NCBI GenBank assembly: GCA_910577465.1
Contig: CAJTMM010000004.1
Coordinates: forward strand, 1-62,356
Length of the DNA stretch: 62,356 nt
Direction of reading: 5' to 3'
DNA from: an uncultured Muribaculaceae bacterium
GTDB taxonomy: Bacteria; Bacteroidota; Bacteroidia; Bacteroidales; Muribaculaceae
Below, in pieces: positions 16,811 through 25,270 of the stretch. Under the pieces are notes generated by a model. That model did not search any database. It was not told the DNA's origin and worked only from the letters and a program-made list of their open reading frames with translations. A program made the translations under genes and the position numbers. How positions within the stretch are numbered: the first letter of the stretch is position 1; the number at the start of each line of letters is the position of its first letter.

Positions 16811-19297
16811 ATGAGACCAATCCTCGCAAGCCTTATCGCCGCCACGGCATTGTGCAGTTGGGGTCAAACCACTACACAAAGAATCAACAAAACCACCACC
16901 ATCAGCGTGTCTACGACATTGCCATCCGGACAGGCATTCGGAGTCAAAGGCATAGCCGCCGATGTTTCAGGCACAGGCGAACCGTTTGCCACCATACGTA
17001 CCTACCTGCTGCCCGACACCATAAAACCGGCAGTGGTATCGGTGACTGCCGAAGATGGAGCGTTCGAACAACAACTGAAAAAGCCCGGACAATATAGGCT
17101 CACCATACACTCCGTAGGGCGCTCGCCGCTCAGCCGCGATTTCGACATCACCACTGCCGCACCAATCGCTGCGCTCGACACCCTATACTTTCCGGAATCG
17201 GACCGCACACTCGGCGAAGTGGTGGTGGAAGCACAGAAGCCATTGGTATCGCGGGAGATTGACCGCATAGCCTACGACGTGACCAACGACCCCGACTCAA
17301 AGACCAACCAGCTCGACGAGATACTCAAGCGCGTGCCCATGGTGAGCGTTGACCCCGACGGCACCATCAAAGTCAAAGGCTCGTCGTCGTTCCTCATATA
17401 CAAGAACGGACGCCGCAACAACGCATTTTCCAACAATGCCAAGGATATATTCAAGGCAATACCCGCTTCCATGATTAAGAAGATAGAGGTAATCACAGAC
17501 CCCGGAGCCCGCGAGGATGCCGAAGGTGTAGGCACGATACTCAACATCGTCACGGTGGAAAACACCGTAATCAAGGGTGTGATGGGTACGGCAGGACTCA
17601 ACTATTCCACCACCAACAATTTCCCCAACCCCAACCTATGGCTCATGTCGCAGCTCGACAAGGTCACATTCTCCGTCTACGGTTCGCTATACACCAAACC
17701 ATCGCGCAGCGGCAAGGAATACCACAGCACCGAACGCACATTCGACGACACCGACAACACCTCGCGCGAGTCCACCACCCAAAGCGTGAGCCGCACCGCA
17801 GGCAACATGGGATTTGAACTGAGCTACGAGATAGACACGCTCAACCTCATCACCGCCAACTTCTTCGCCAGCATATTCAACAGCGACACCCGGGCACGGT
17901 TCGACTACGGCATGTTTGCCCCCGACGGCGACATGCTCTACGGCTACAGTTCCGACCGCCACACATCGCCCAACCGCTACCACTGGCTGGGCGGCGACTT
18001 CAACTACCAGCGTCTCACGCGCCGCAAGGGTGAGAAGATAATCCTCTCTTACATGATATCGGGCAACGGCTCAAAAAGCCACATGGACAACATATACACC
18101 TCCCACGTGAACCTGCCCGTGGCATACGAAGGTATCATACAGACGGTCAACGCCACATTTCTCGAACACACTCTGCAAGTGGACTGGACGCGACCGCTAT
18201 GGGAGGGCCACACCCTCGACATAGGCGGAAAATACATATACCGCGACAACCACAGCAAATCCAACCAGGAATACATAGGGCAGAACACCATACGCAACGA
18301 TTTCTCGCACATAACCCAGGTGGGTGCGGCATTTGTCGATTACCGCGTGAACATCAACCGCTGGGGGCTGCGCGCCGGTGTGCGCTATGAGTTCTCACGT
18401 CTCGCCGCCAAGTTCCACGACGGCACCAACGATGACTTCCACAGCACACTCAACGACTGGGTGCCCAACGCCGGCATATCCTACAATATCAACGACCGCA
18501 ACTCCATGCGCCTGACCTACAGCTCAGGCATACAGCGTCCCGGCATCAGCTACCTCAACCCCACAGTAATCACAAGTCCCGAGAGCACCTCGCAAGGCAA
18601 TCCCGACCTGAGCAGCGTGCGCAATCAGAACATCAACCTCAACTACAGCTTCTTCAGCAGCAAAGTCAACATAGACCTCAACCTCTCATACGGATTCAGC
18701 AACAACGCCATAATCCAGTATCAGACAGCCGAGAACGACCATCTCTTCTCCACCTACGCCAATGCCGGCAAAAACCGCTCGTTCAACTCCAACATCTATA
18801 TCCAGTGGCGTGCCGGCAAGAAAACCTCCGTGATGCTCAACGGTAGCGCCAACTACAATCATTATCGCAACCCCTCTATCGACATCAGAGCCGGCGGATG
18901 GAGCGGATACGCATACATGCGCATAGGACAGCAACTCCCGTGGAAACTCAACCTCAGCCTGTGGGGCAACTACTGGGGCGGATGGCGCAGCCTGTACTCC
19001 GTGATGACACAGGTAGGCACATCGTGCATCAACTATGGCTTGGACCTGCAACGCTCATTCCTCAAGGACAACCGCCTGAATGTGCGCGTGGGCGTCAACA
19101 ACCCCTTCGGCAACCACTACAGCCGGTCCAAGAGCCACGCCATAAACGTGCCATACACCAGCCACTCCTACTCGCGCGTCGACAATCCCGCCACATTCAC
19201 CGTGGGCATCTCCTACCGGTTCGGCAAACTCAATGCCCAGGTGAAGAAAATCAACGTTAGCAAAAACAACGACCTCATAGGAGGTCCATCGCGCTAA
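16811..19297 (+). CDS. Outer-membrane beta-barrel protein with carboxypeptidase-regulatory-like domain
   Basis: An 828-residue outer-membrane protein. After the signal peptide (MRPILASLIAATALCSWGQ) comes a region rich in small beta strands (about 40-130: EPFATIRTYLLPD, FEQQLKKPGQYRLTI) like a carboxypeptidase-regulatory domain, then a plug beginning LGEVVVEAQKPLVSREIDR with SSSFLIYKNGRRN and KIEVITDPGAREDAEGVGTILNIVT. The barrel ends in FTVGISYRFGKL. It is the same general family as the gene at 5072-7159. No SusD or TonB partner adjoins it; the ligand is unknown. The barrel half is rich in Asn, Tyr and Ser, usual for these proteins. Confidence 0.85.
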   Translation: MRPILASLIAATALCSWGQTTTQRINKTTTISVSTTLPSGQAFGVKGIAADVSGTGEPFATIRTYLLPDTIKPAVVSVTAEDGAFEQQLKKPGQYRLTIHSVGRSPLSRDFDITTAAPIAALDTLYFPESDRTLGEVVVEAQKPLVSREIDRIAYDVTNDPDSKTNQLDEILKRVPMVSVDPDGTIKVKGSSSFLIYKNGRRNNAFSNNAKDIFKAIPASMIKKIEVITDPGAREDAEGVGTILNIVTVENTVIKGVMGTAGLNYSTTNNFPNPNLWLMSQLDKVTFSVYGSLYTKPSRSGKEYHSTERTFDDTDNTSRESTTQSVSRTAGNMGFELSYEIDTLNLITANFFASIFNSDTRARFDYGMFAPDGDMLYGYSSDRHTSPNRYHWLGGDFNYQRLTRRKGEKIILSYMISGNGSKSHMDNIYTSHVNLPVAYEGIIQTVNATFLEHTLQVDWTRPLWEGHTLDIGGKYIYRDNHSKSNQEYIGQNTIRNDFSHITQVGAAFVDYRVNINRWGLRAGVRYEFSRLAAKFHDGTNDDFHSTLNDWVPNAGISYNINDRNSMRLTYSSGIQRPGISYLNPTVITSPESTSQGNPDLSSVRNQNINLNYSFFSSKVNIDLNLSYGFSNNAIIQYQTAENDHLFSTYANAGKNRSFNSNIYIQWRAGKKTSVMLNGSANYNHYRNPSIDIRAGGWSGYAYMRIGQQLPWKLNLSLWGNYWGGWRSLYSVMTQVGTSCINYGLDLQRSFLKDNRLNVRVGVNNPFGNHYSRSKSHAINVPYTSHSYSRVDNPATFTVGISYRFGKLNAQVKKINVSKNNDLIGGPSR

Positions 19298-19405
19298 AAA
19301 TTTCCTTGCATGGATATAGCGGATTATTAACGGGTTAACCGATTGCGATAACCAGGCTTGGGATTTTTAACACATCCGCGGCATGGATTTTTAGAGATTA
19401 TTCAT

Positions 19406-19413
19406 TAATTTTG
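19406..19413 (+). promoter_or_regulatory. Promoter -7 element of a candidate noncoding RNA
   Basis: TAATTTTG, a perfect Bacteroidetes -7 element, in the gap between the barrel gene and the BspA-like gene. It would start a transcript near 19420, at the left edge of the structured region. The -33 position has no TTG. Confidence 0.5.
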
Positions 19414-19419
19414 CACCGC

Positions 19420-19701
19420 AAAACGATAGGAGCGGCATCGCCCCATCGTCAGTTCGGACCAATTCCCTAAGGCAAATACGGCAAGAGAGCCGTTTAGGAA
19501 TTGAGACCGCGGTTCGGACTCTAAAAATCAAAATAAATAGCCCCCGGTCGCGCTATACTGAATTTCCGACACTGCCATAGGTACATACCTGTCGATAGGT
19601 ACCCCTCGGCATGTCACCGGACTGACGATATAGCCCTACGGGACCAACCAATATTCAACTCACCACAGCGTGGACTCATATCGGGTTCACGCTGATTTTT
19701 T
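19420..19701 (+). ncRNA. Candidate structured noncoding RNA, about 280 nt, ending in a strong terminator
   Basis: This stretch has no supported coding frame but dense complementarity. A long-range helix joins 19445-19457 (ATCGTCAGTTCGG) to 19617-19629 (CCGGACTGACGAT), 13 pairs with one G-U. It encloses three further helices: 19460-19470 with 19494-19503, capped by ACGGC/GCCGT at 19478-19482 and 19489-19493; GACCG 19505-19509 with CGGTC 19545-19549; and GACA-TGCC 19568-19576 (one bulge) with 19608-19615. This makes a multibranched junction. A terminator follows at 19666-19701. It lacks the hallmarks of tmRNA and RNase P RNA. It could instead be the leader of the BspA-like gene, which starts 43 bases after the terminator. 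Confidence 0.6.
19666..19701 (+). terminator. Terminator ending the candidate RNA
   Basis: CAGCGTGGAC (19666-19675) pairs with GTTCACGCTG (19685-19694), ten pairs with one G-U, followed by A and six T (19696-19701). It stands between a -7 element and the BspA-like gene, with no protein gene to terminate. Confidence 0.85.
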
Positions 19702-19744
19702 ATGTCTGTAAAAACCCCATTTACTAACAAAAAAAATAAAAAAT

Positions 19745-20911
19745 ATGAAGAAAACATTACTCACATTTCTGCTACTGCTCACCACAGTCGCCACCCCGCT
19801 CTGGGCCGCGACAAAAACAGTCACCGTAGGCTCGATTGTCTATAATATAGACGAGGAAAACCTGACTGCTGAAGTCGGTAGCAACGCAAACATCACCGGA
19901 ACAAGCAAACGCACATTTAACATTCCGTCGACGTTCACATACTCCGGAAAAACATACACAGTAACCTCTATCCAGAGTCGAGCATTCTATAATGACACTA
20001 CCATAATATCCATAACAGTCCCAGGTACTGTAACTAAAGTCAACGGAGAATTTACTTATGTTAAAAATCTGCAAGAATTGCACCTTTCAGAAGGATTAGT
20101 TGAATGGAGCGGCTCTACTTTGCAGTACACGAAATTAGTTAATTTAGTGTTTCCAAAAAGCCTTAAAGCAATCAACAGTGGAATAACTTTACCAAAAAGC
20201 ATAAAGTATATATGCATCAAGAATCCCGATATGACCATTGGCGGAGACCTAAAAATTTCTTATTCATATTACTCCAGTACAACATTAGTGACCTATTCTA
20301 AGACTCCAAATTTCACTTATGCCACATCGTCGGGGAGTTCAAGATTATTCCAAAAGGTTTTTGTTCCTCGAGGCTGCAAGGAAGTATATTCCGCAATAAA
20401 GCCATGGAGTGGTGAAACTATCGAAGAATTCGGGGCTGAAGATGCAGAGCAAGCCGAACTACGCATAGCACAGGGCGACTATGGCTCCGTGGTGATGAAT
20501 GTGGACAAGGGTGTGCAGCACACCATAAAGCTGGAGTGCGGCGAGGGTTGGAAGATAGCACGGGTGATGTTCAATGAAACCGACATGACCGACAATCTCG
20601 ATGCCGATAACAGCTTCACCACCCCTGAAATAACCGACGACAGCAATCTGCTGAGCGTGACATACGAAGAGAGCCTTGCCGGCGTAGAGACAGTGACCGA
20701 CGATGCCAACGTGAGCGTGACCGCCCGCCACGGACTCATCACCGTGAGCGGTGCCACAGCCGGTACCCGTATAAGTGTCTACGACCTCAGTGGAGCACTC
20801 CAGTCGCCCGCCATCACAGCCGCCGGAAGCGGCAGCGAGATGATAGAAACCGCACCGGGCGCAGTGAGGATAGTACGCGTAGGCTCACGCACTTTCAAGG
20901 TAATGCCCTGA
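19745..20911 (+). CDS. Secreted BspA-like leucine-rich-repeat protein
   Basis: A 388-residue exported protein (signal peptide MKKTLLTFLLLLTTVATPLWA). Residues about 50-215 contain irregular LRR_5/BspA-type repeats, for example YTVTSIQSRAFYNDTTIISITVPGTV and KLVNLVFPKSLKAI. A central beta domain (about 235-310) follows. The C-terminal 65 residues (ISVYDLSG..., ending RIVRVGSRTFKVMP) resemble the type A sorting domain of type IX secretion cargo. Surface adhesion or host interaction is typical of BspA proteins but is inference here. The first half is clearly more AT-rich than the second, a mosaic look. It follows the candidate RNA and precedes a DUF6884 gene by 18 bases. Confidence 0.8.
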   Translation: MKKTLLTFLLLLTTVATPLWAATKTVTVGSIVYNIDEENLTAEVGSNANITGTSKRTFNIPSTFTYSGKTYTVTSIQSRAFYNDTTIISITVPGTVTKVNGEFTYVKNLQELHLSEGLVEWSGSTLQYTKLVNLVFPKSLKAINSGITLPKSIKYICIKNPDMTIGGDLKISYSYYSSTTLVTYSKTPNFTYATSSGSSRLFQKVFVPRGCKEVYSAIKPWSGETIEEFGAEDAEQAELRIAQGDYGSVVMNVDKGVQHTIKLECGEGWKIARVMFNETDMTDNLDADNSFTTPEITDDSNLLSVTYEESLAGVETVTDDANVSVTARHGLITVSGATAGTRISVYDLSGALQSPAITAAGSGSEMIETAPGAVRIVRVGSRTFKVMP

Positions 20912-20929
20912 TACATCAATAAAAGCGAC

Positions 20930-21421
20930 ATGAAGCAGACAGCCGAACTTACTGCCCTGACCGGAGAGCTCGGGTATGATGCCGACCGCATAGTACTCGT
21001 GGCATGTTCGAAGCGCAAACGGTATATCGAGCCGGTGTCGATGCGTCCGGCACAGGACCTGTACAGCGCAAGCCCGCTGTTTGCCCGTGCCATGTCGGTG
21101 GCGCTTAAAATCGCGCCGCAGACCAATGTGTTCATTCTGTCGACACAATATGACCTGGTGCGCTACAACCAACCGTTGCCCTACTACGACATGTCGCTCG
21201 ACGACATACCCGCCAAGCGGGGCATAAGCATCGGGCAGTGGGGGCAACTGATACTCGATGAACTGTCGCAGCACTGCGACCCGACATCCACGGAGGTAGT
21301 GATACTCGCATCGCGCAGGATAAGCGACGCATTGACGCAAGGCTCGCCGCTAAGGCTCGGCAACGCCGTGACGCCGCTGAGCGGGCTGGACATCATAGCC
21401 GTATGTAAGAAATTGAAATAA
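20930..21421 (+). CDS. DUF6884-like protein
   Basis: A 163-residue cytoplasmic protein without a signal peptide. It opens with a beta strand and basic cluster, VLVACSKRKRYIEPV, then AQDLYSASPLFARAMSVA, and FILSTQYDLVRYNQPLPYYDMSL. This pattern (LVxCSKxK, a D-L-Y near 43-45 and a xxYxLV..xxxxPYD block) fits DUF6884, a family distantly like part of the tRNA-guanine transglycosylase fold and often found on mobile or accessory DNA. No function is established. It is 18 bases downstream of the BspA-like gene, so the two may share a transcript by position only. Confidence 0.65.
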   Translation: MKQTAELTALTGELGYDADRIVLVACSKRKRYIEPVSMRPAQDLYSASPLFARAMSVALKIAPQTNVFILSTQYDLVRYNQPLPYYDMSLDDIPAKRGISIGQWGQLILDELSQHCDPTSTEVVILASRRISDALTQGSPLRLGNAVTPLSGLDIIAVCKKLK

Positions 21422-21449
21422 TCAATTCTACTATAAACACACTCACGCT

Positions 21450-21498
21450 CAGAGGGTGTCTCCGACCACAAATGCTGTGGACACGGAGACACCCTCTG
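21450..21498. other. Very stable inverted repeat between convergent genes
   Basis: CAGAGGGTGTCTCCG (21450-21464) pairs perfectly with CGGAGACACCCTCTG (21484-21498); inside, CCACA pairs with TGTGG. Twenty pairs in all, located between the DUF6884 gene and the convergent rubrerythrin gene. No T tract follows on either strand, so it may act as a bidirectional transcript-end stabiliser rather than a classical terminator. Confidence 0.65.
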
Positions 21499-21518
21499 AA
21501 TCGTTTGTATATGCCAAT

Positions 21519-22100
21519 TTAATAGTTGTTTTTCTTACGCTCGAAATAGCCGCGCTCCTTGCCGCATACAGGGCACTTGCCGGGAGCCGACTTGCCACGG
21601 TGTATGTAGCCGCATTCACGGCACTGCCATTCCTCCTCTTCGGCATCCTTGAACATGGTGTCCGATTCCAGACGCTCCAGTAGCTTCAGATAGCGGGCTT
21701 CGTGACCCTGCTCCACCGACGCCACGAGTTTGAAATGGTTGGCTATGCGGGGGAAGCCCTCCTCCTGAGCCACACGGGCAAACTCAAGATACATGTCGGC
21801 CCACTCCTCATGTTCGCCGGCTGCGGCTTCACGCAGGTTGCGTGCAGTGTCGCCCACGGGACCGGCGGGATATGATGCCGTGATTTCCAGCATACCCTCG
21901 TCGAGGAAGCTGAAGAATCCGCGTGCATGGGAATATTCCTGCTCGGCAGTCTCGAGGAATATGGCTGCAATCTGCTCATAACCCTCTTTCTTAGCCACTT
22001 CGGCAAATATGGTGTAACGTCCGCGTGCCTGAGACTCGCCGGCAAATGATTTCAAAAGATTTTTCTCGGTCTGTGTTCCCTTGATACTTTTATCGCTCAT
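21519..22100 (-). CDS. rbr: Rubrerythrin
   Basis: A 193-residue diiron/rubredoxin protein that reduces hydrogen peroxide in the cytoplasm of anaerobes. The ferritin-like diiron domain shows Glu22 in FAGESQARGRY, EQEYSH (Glu55, His58) and a second half with EHEEWADMY and VEQGHEARY. The C-terminal rubredoxin-like domain has the two pairs CRECGY and CPVCG. The start MSDKSIKGTQTEKNLLKSFAG is the usual one. Monocistronic, divergent from the U32 gene. Fits an obligate anaerobe. Confidence 0.97.
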   Translation of the reverse strand: MSDKSIKGTQTEKNLLKSFAGESQARGRYTIFAEVAKKEGYEQIAAIFLETAEQEYSHARGFFSFLDEGMLEITASYPAGPVGDTARNLREAAAGEHEEWADMYLEFARVAQEEGFPRIANHFKLVASVEQGHEARYLKLLERLESDTMFKDAEEEEWQCRECGYIHRGKSAPGKCPVCGKERGYFERKKNNY

Positions 22101-22237
22101 AATTCAGTTTGGTTTAACGGTTTTTGATGTTTACATTCATAACATCCCGCGTCCCGAATTTGTTCAGCCGCCTACGCAATATTTATGCACGACATCTCTT
22201 TTACCGCCTGCCGTGGCATTGCTTGAAATAAAATGAG

Positions 22238-22245
22238 TAATTTTG
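22238..22245 (+). promoter_or_regulatory. Promoter -7 element of the U32 gene
   Basis: TAATTTTG, perfect -7 consensus. The transcript would begin near 22250, only about 8-14 bases before the likely ATG (22258 or 22264), so the mRNA would be almost leaderless. This rules out the in-frame ATG at 22243, inside the box. Confidence 0.6.
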
Positions 22246-22263
22246 CATAATACAATCATGATT

Positions 22264-24117
22264 ATGAGCAACGACACTCCCTATGGGTCACCGCGTCCCA
22301 TCGAACTGCTGGCACCGGCACGCAATGCCGACATAGCCATCGAAGCCATACGCCACGGCGCCGATGCCGTGTATATGGGCGCGGCAAGCCACGGCGCACG
22401 CGCTGCTGCCGGCAATTCGCTCCAAGACATAGCCCGCGCAGTGGACTATGCCCACCAATTCGGAGCAAGAATCTACGTGACCGTCAACACCATAATATAC
22501 GATGACGAACTTCAGGCAGTGGAGCGGCTCATACACCGGCTCTATGGCATAGGAGTGGACGCGCTGATAGTGCAGGACATGGCGTTGCTGCGCATGGCTC
22601 TGCCACCCATAGCGCTCCATGCGAGCACACAGTGCGACATACATTCGGTGGAAAAGGCACGTTTTCTGCAATCGGCAGGATTCTCTCAGCTCGTGGTGGC
22701 TCGTGAACTCTCCATCGAGGAGATGAGCAGGATACATCATGCTGTGGATGTGCCGCTGGAAGCATTTGTCCACGGTGCGCTATGCGTGAGCTACAGCGGT
22801 GACTGCCAGGCAGGATTCGCCACCATGGGACGCAGTGCCAACCGTGGCGAATGCCCGCAGATATGCCGGCACAAATTTGACCTTACCGATGCCGACGGCC
22901 GTGTGATAGTGGCAGGAAAGCATCTGTTATCGTTGCGCGATCTCAACCGCTCGCAGCAACTCGCGGCTATGCTCCATGCCGGCATATCATCATTCAAAAT
23001 CGAGGGACGTCTCAAGGATGCCGCCTACGTAAAAAATGTGGTGGGTGCCTACCGACAGGCGCTCGACAGCATTATCGATGCCAATCCGCATCTCTACACC
23101 CGCTCATCGGCCGGCACATCGGCACTGACCTTTACCCCCGACCTGACGAAAAGTTTCAATCGCGGATACACCGAATATTTCACCACAGCCACGCGTCCGC
23201 AGATACGGATGGCCGCCATGGACAGCCCGAAATGGATAGGCGAGCCTGTAGGCACCGTCATCTCTTCAACCCCGCGCGCCATCAAAGCGCGTCTCACCGC
23301 CACCCTTGCCAACGGCGACGGGCTGGGATATTTCGATGCCCGCAACGAATTTCAAGGCTTCCGGCTCAACCGCATAGAGGGCAACACCCTCTTCCCCGCA
23401 CAGCCGATGGCTATCCCCGCCGGCACACAACTGTACCGCAACCACGACCGGCTGCGTGCCGAGATGATGGAATCGGACACGGCACGCCGCACTATAGACG
23501 TGGCACTGACACTGCGCACATCGCCATGGGGCATCGCATTGGATATAGCCGACAGCTACGGACACCGCGCCACCGCCACCGCGACTCTGCAACTCTCCGA
23601 AGCCCGCACCCCCCAATCCGACATGCGCCGCGACATACTCTCCAAGACCGGCGACACCATATTCCGGGTGACAAACGTCGACGACCTCGCCGGTGACATA
23701 TTCATACCCAAATCATCGCTCGCAGCACTGCGCCGCGACGCCACCACCGCACTGTCACGCGCCATACGCATCACTCACCGTTACGACTACCGCCGAACTG
23801 AGGACACCGCAGCCGAACTGCCCGCAACCGAACTCACCTACCACGACAATGTGGCAAACCGCCTTGCCGCCGATTTCTACCGCAGCCACTCAGCCACATC
23901 GATACAGCCGGCACTGGAGACCGACCGCGCACCACTTCAGGAATCCACCCGCATCATGACCACCCGCTACTGTCTGCGCCGCGAACTCGGCTACTGCCTG
24001 CGCACCCCTCAGGGGCGGCAGCTGCCACAGCCACTCTTCCTCCGGTCCGGTTCCATGCGCCTTGCCCTGCACTTCGACTGCCCCAACTGCCGCATGCATG
24101 TCCACACCACCAAATAA
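22264..24117 (+). CDS. U32-family protein (RlhA/YdcP-like)
   Basis: A 617-residue U32 protein. The N-terminal half is the conserved barrel: IELLAPARNADIAIEAIRHGADAVYMG, IYVTVNTI, HASTQCDI and FVHGALCVSYSGDC. The iron-sulfur-type cysteine cluster is present (CVSYSGDC, NRGECPQICRHKF). The C-terminal half extends to RRELGYC and FDCPNCRMHV, as in the long members. Some U32 proteins hydroxylate RNA bases; E. coli RlhA, of similar length, modifies 23S rRNA C2501. That role here is inference. The ATG at 22258 is an equally possible start. Confidence 0.85.
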   Translation: MSNDTPYGSPRPIELLAPARNADIAIEAIRHGADAVYMGAASHGARAAAGNSLQDIARAVDYAHQFGARIYVTVNTIIYDDELQAVERLIHRLYGIGVDALIVQDMALLRMALPPIALHASTQCDIHSVEKARFLQSAGFSQLVVARELSIEEMSRIHHAVDVPLEAFVHGALCVSYSGDCQAGFATMGRSANRGECPQICRHKFDLTDADGRVIVAGKHLLSLRDLNRSQQLAAMLHAGISSFKIEGRLKDAAYVKNVVGAYRQALDSIIDANPHLYTRSSAGTSALTFTPDLTKSFNRGYTEYFTTATRPQIRMAAMDSPKWIGEPVGTVISSTPRAIKARLTATLANGDGLGYFDARNEFQGFRLNRIEGNTLFPAQPMAIPAGTQLYRNHDRLRAEMMESDTARRTIDVALTLRTSPWGIALDIADSYGHRATATATLQLSEARTPQSDMRRDILSKTGDTIFRVTNVDDLAGDIFIPKSSLAALRRDATTALSRAIRITHRYDYRRTEDTAAELPATELTYHDNVANRLAADFYRSHSATSIQPALETDRAPLQESTRIMTTRYCLRRELGYCLRTPQGRQLPQPLFLRSGSMRLALHFDCPNCRMHVHTTK

Positions 24118-24154
24118 CCCCATCGAAAAAATTAGTAATTATCAATATTTTGCT

Positions 24155-24162
24155 TACTTTTG
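24155..24162 (+). promoter_or_regulatory. Promoter -7 element of galE
   Basis: TACTTTTG matches TAnnTTTG, 30 bases before the galE ATG at 24193. An in-frame ATG at 24160 lies inside the box and cannot be the start. Confidence 0.6.
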
Positions 24163-24192
24163 CAGTATCATAGATTAAAAAATCGCACAATC

Positions 24193-25230
24193 ATGAAAAA
24201 GGATAGAATTCTCGTAACCGGCGGTACCGGATACATAGGCTCGCACACAGTGGTAGAACTTCAGAATGCCGGTTATCCGGTGGTGATTATAGACAATCTC
24301 TCCAACTCCAACCGCAATGTGCTCGACGGCATAGAGCGTATCACCGGAATCCGTCCCGATTTCGTGGAAGCCGACTGCACCGATATGGATGCGTTGAAGA
24401 AACTGTTTGCCGACTATCCCGACATCAAGGGTATAATCAACTTCGCAGCCAGCAAGGCAGTGGGCGAGTCGGTACAGAAACCTATCCTCTATTACCGCAA
24501 CAACCTCAACACTCTGCTGAACCTGCTCGACCTGATGGGTCCCAACGGAGTGAAAGGCATAGTGTTCTCATCGTCATGCACCGTCTACGGCGAGCCCGAC
24601 GAGAACCCCGTAACCGAACAGTCGCCCATCAAAAAGGCAACCTCGCCTTACGGCAACACCAAACAGATATCCGAGGAGATAATCACCGACGTAATCAACT
24701 CGGGCGCACCCTTCAAGAGCGTGATACTGCGCTACTTCAATCCGGTAGGCGCACACCCCTCGGCTGAAATAGGCGAGCTGCCCAACGGTGTCCCCCAGAA
24801 CCTCATCCCGTATCTGACACAGACCGCCATGGGTATCCGCAAGGAACTCAGCGTATTCGGCGATGACTACGACACACCCGACGGCTCATGCATACGCGAC
24901 TACATCAACGTTGTAGACCTCGCCAAGGCACACGTGCTTGCCGTACAGCGTATGCTCGACAATCTAAGCGACGACAAGATTGAGATATTCAATCTCGGTA
25001 CCGGTCGCGGAACATCCGTGCTCGAGCTCATCAACACGTTCGAAAGCGCCACCGGCGTGAAGGTGCCCCACAAGATTGTAGGCCGCCGCGAAGGTGACAT
25101 TGAGAAAGTTTGGGCCGACCCCGCACACGCCAACAATGTATTGGGCTGGGTTGCCGACTCCACTTTGGAGGACACTATGCGCTCAGCTTGGGCATGGCAG
25201 TGCAAGCTGCGCGAACGCGGCATAATGTAA
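24193..25230 (+). CDS. galE: UDP-glucose 4-epimerase
   Basis: GalE (345 aa) interconverts UDP-glucose and UDP-galactose (often also the N-acetyl forms) with bound NAD. The Rossmann motif TGGTGYIG is at residues 9-16; the catalytic pair Tyr153/Lys157 lies in SPYGNTK, with the preceding Ser in FSSSCTVYG. The LRYFNPVGAHPS and NLGTGRGTSVLEL segments are typical. It begins a same-strand run with the DUF4105, phosphatase-like and sulfatase genes (gaps of 40, overlap, 44 bases). It may feed galactose from the GH27 enzyme or supply sugars for surface glycans. Confidence 0.95.
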   Translation: MKKDRILVTGGTGYIGSHTVVELQNAGYPVVIIDNLSNSNRNVLDGIERITGIRPDFVEADCTDMDALKKLFADYPDIKGIINFAASKAVGESVQKPILYYRNNLNTLLNLLDLMGPNGVKGIVFSSSCTVYGEPDENPVTEQSPIKKATSPYGNTKQISEEIITDVINSGAPFKSVILRYFNPVGAHPSAEIGELPNGVPQNLIPYLTQTAMGIRKELSVFGDDYDTPDGSCIRDYINVVDLAKAHVLAVQRMLDNLSDDKIEIFNLGTGRGTSVLELINTFESATGVKVPHKIVGRREGDIEKVWADPAHANNVLGWVADSTLEDTMRSAWAWQCKLRERGIM

Positions 25231-25270
25231 GCCATCCACGCCATCGAGCGACAATCTCCGGTAACGCAAC

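Noticed and set aside
19420..19701. tmRNA or RNase P RNA as identity of the structured region
   Set aside because: There is no tRNA-like end or tag frame ending in ALAA, and no GAGGAAAGTCC or ACAGAA conserved blocks.
21456..21683. A 75-residue hydrophobic frame opposite rubrerythrin
   Set aside because: It looks like a membrane peptide but is antisense to the rubredoxin domain and starts within the inverted repeat; no promoter supports it.
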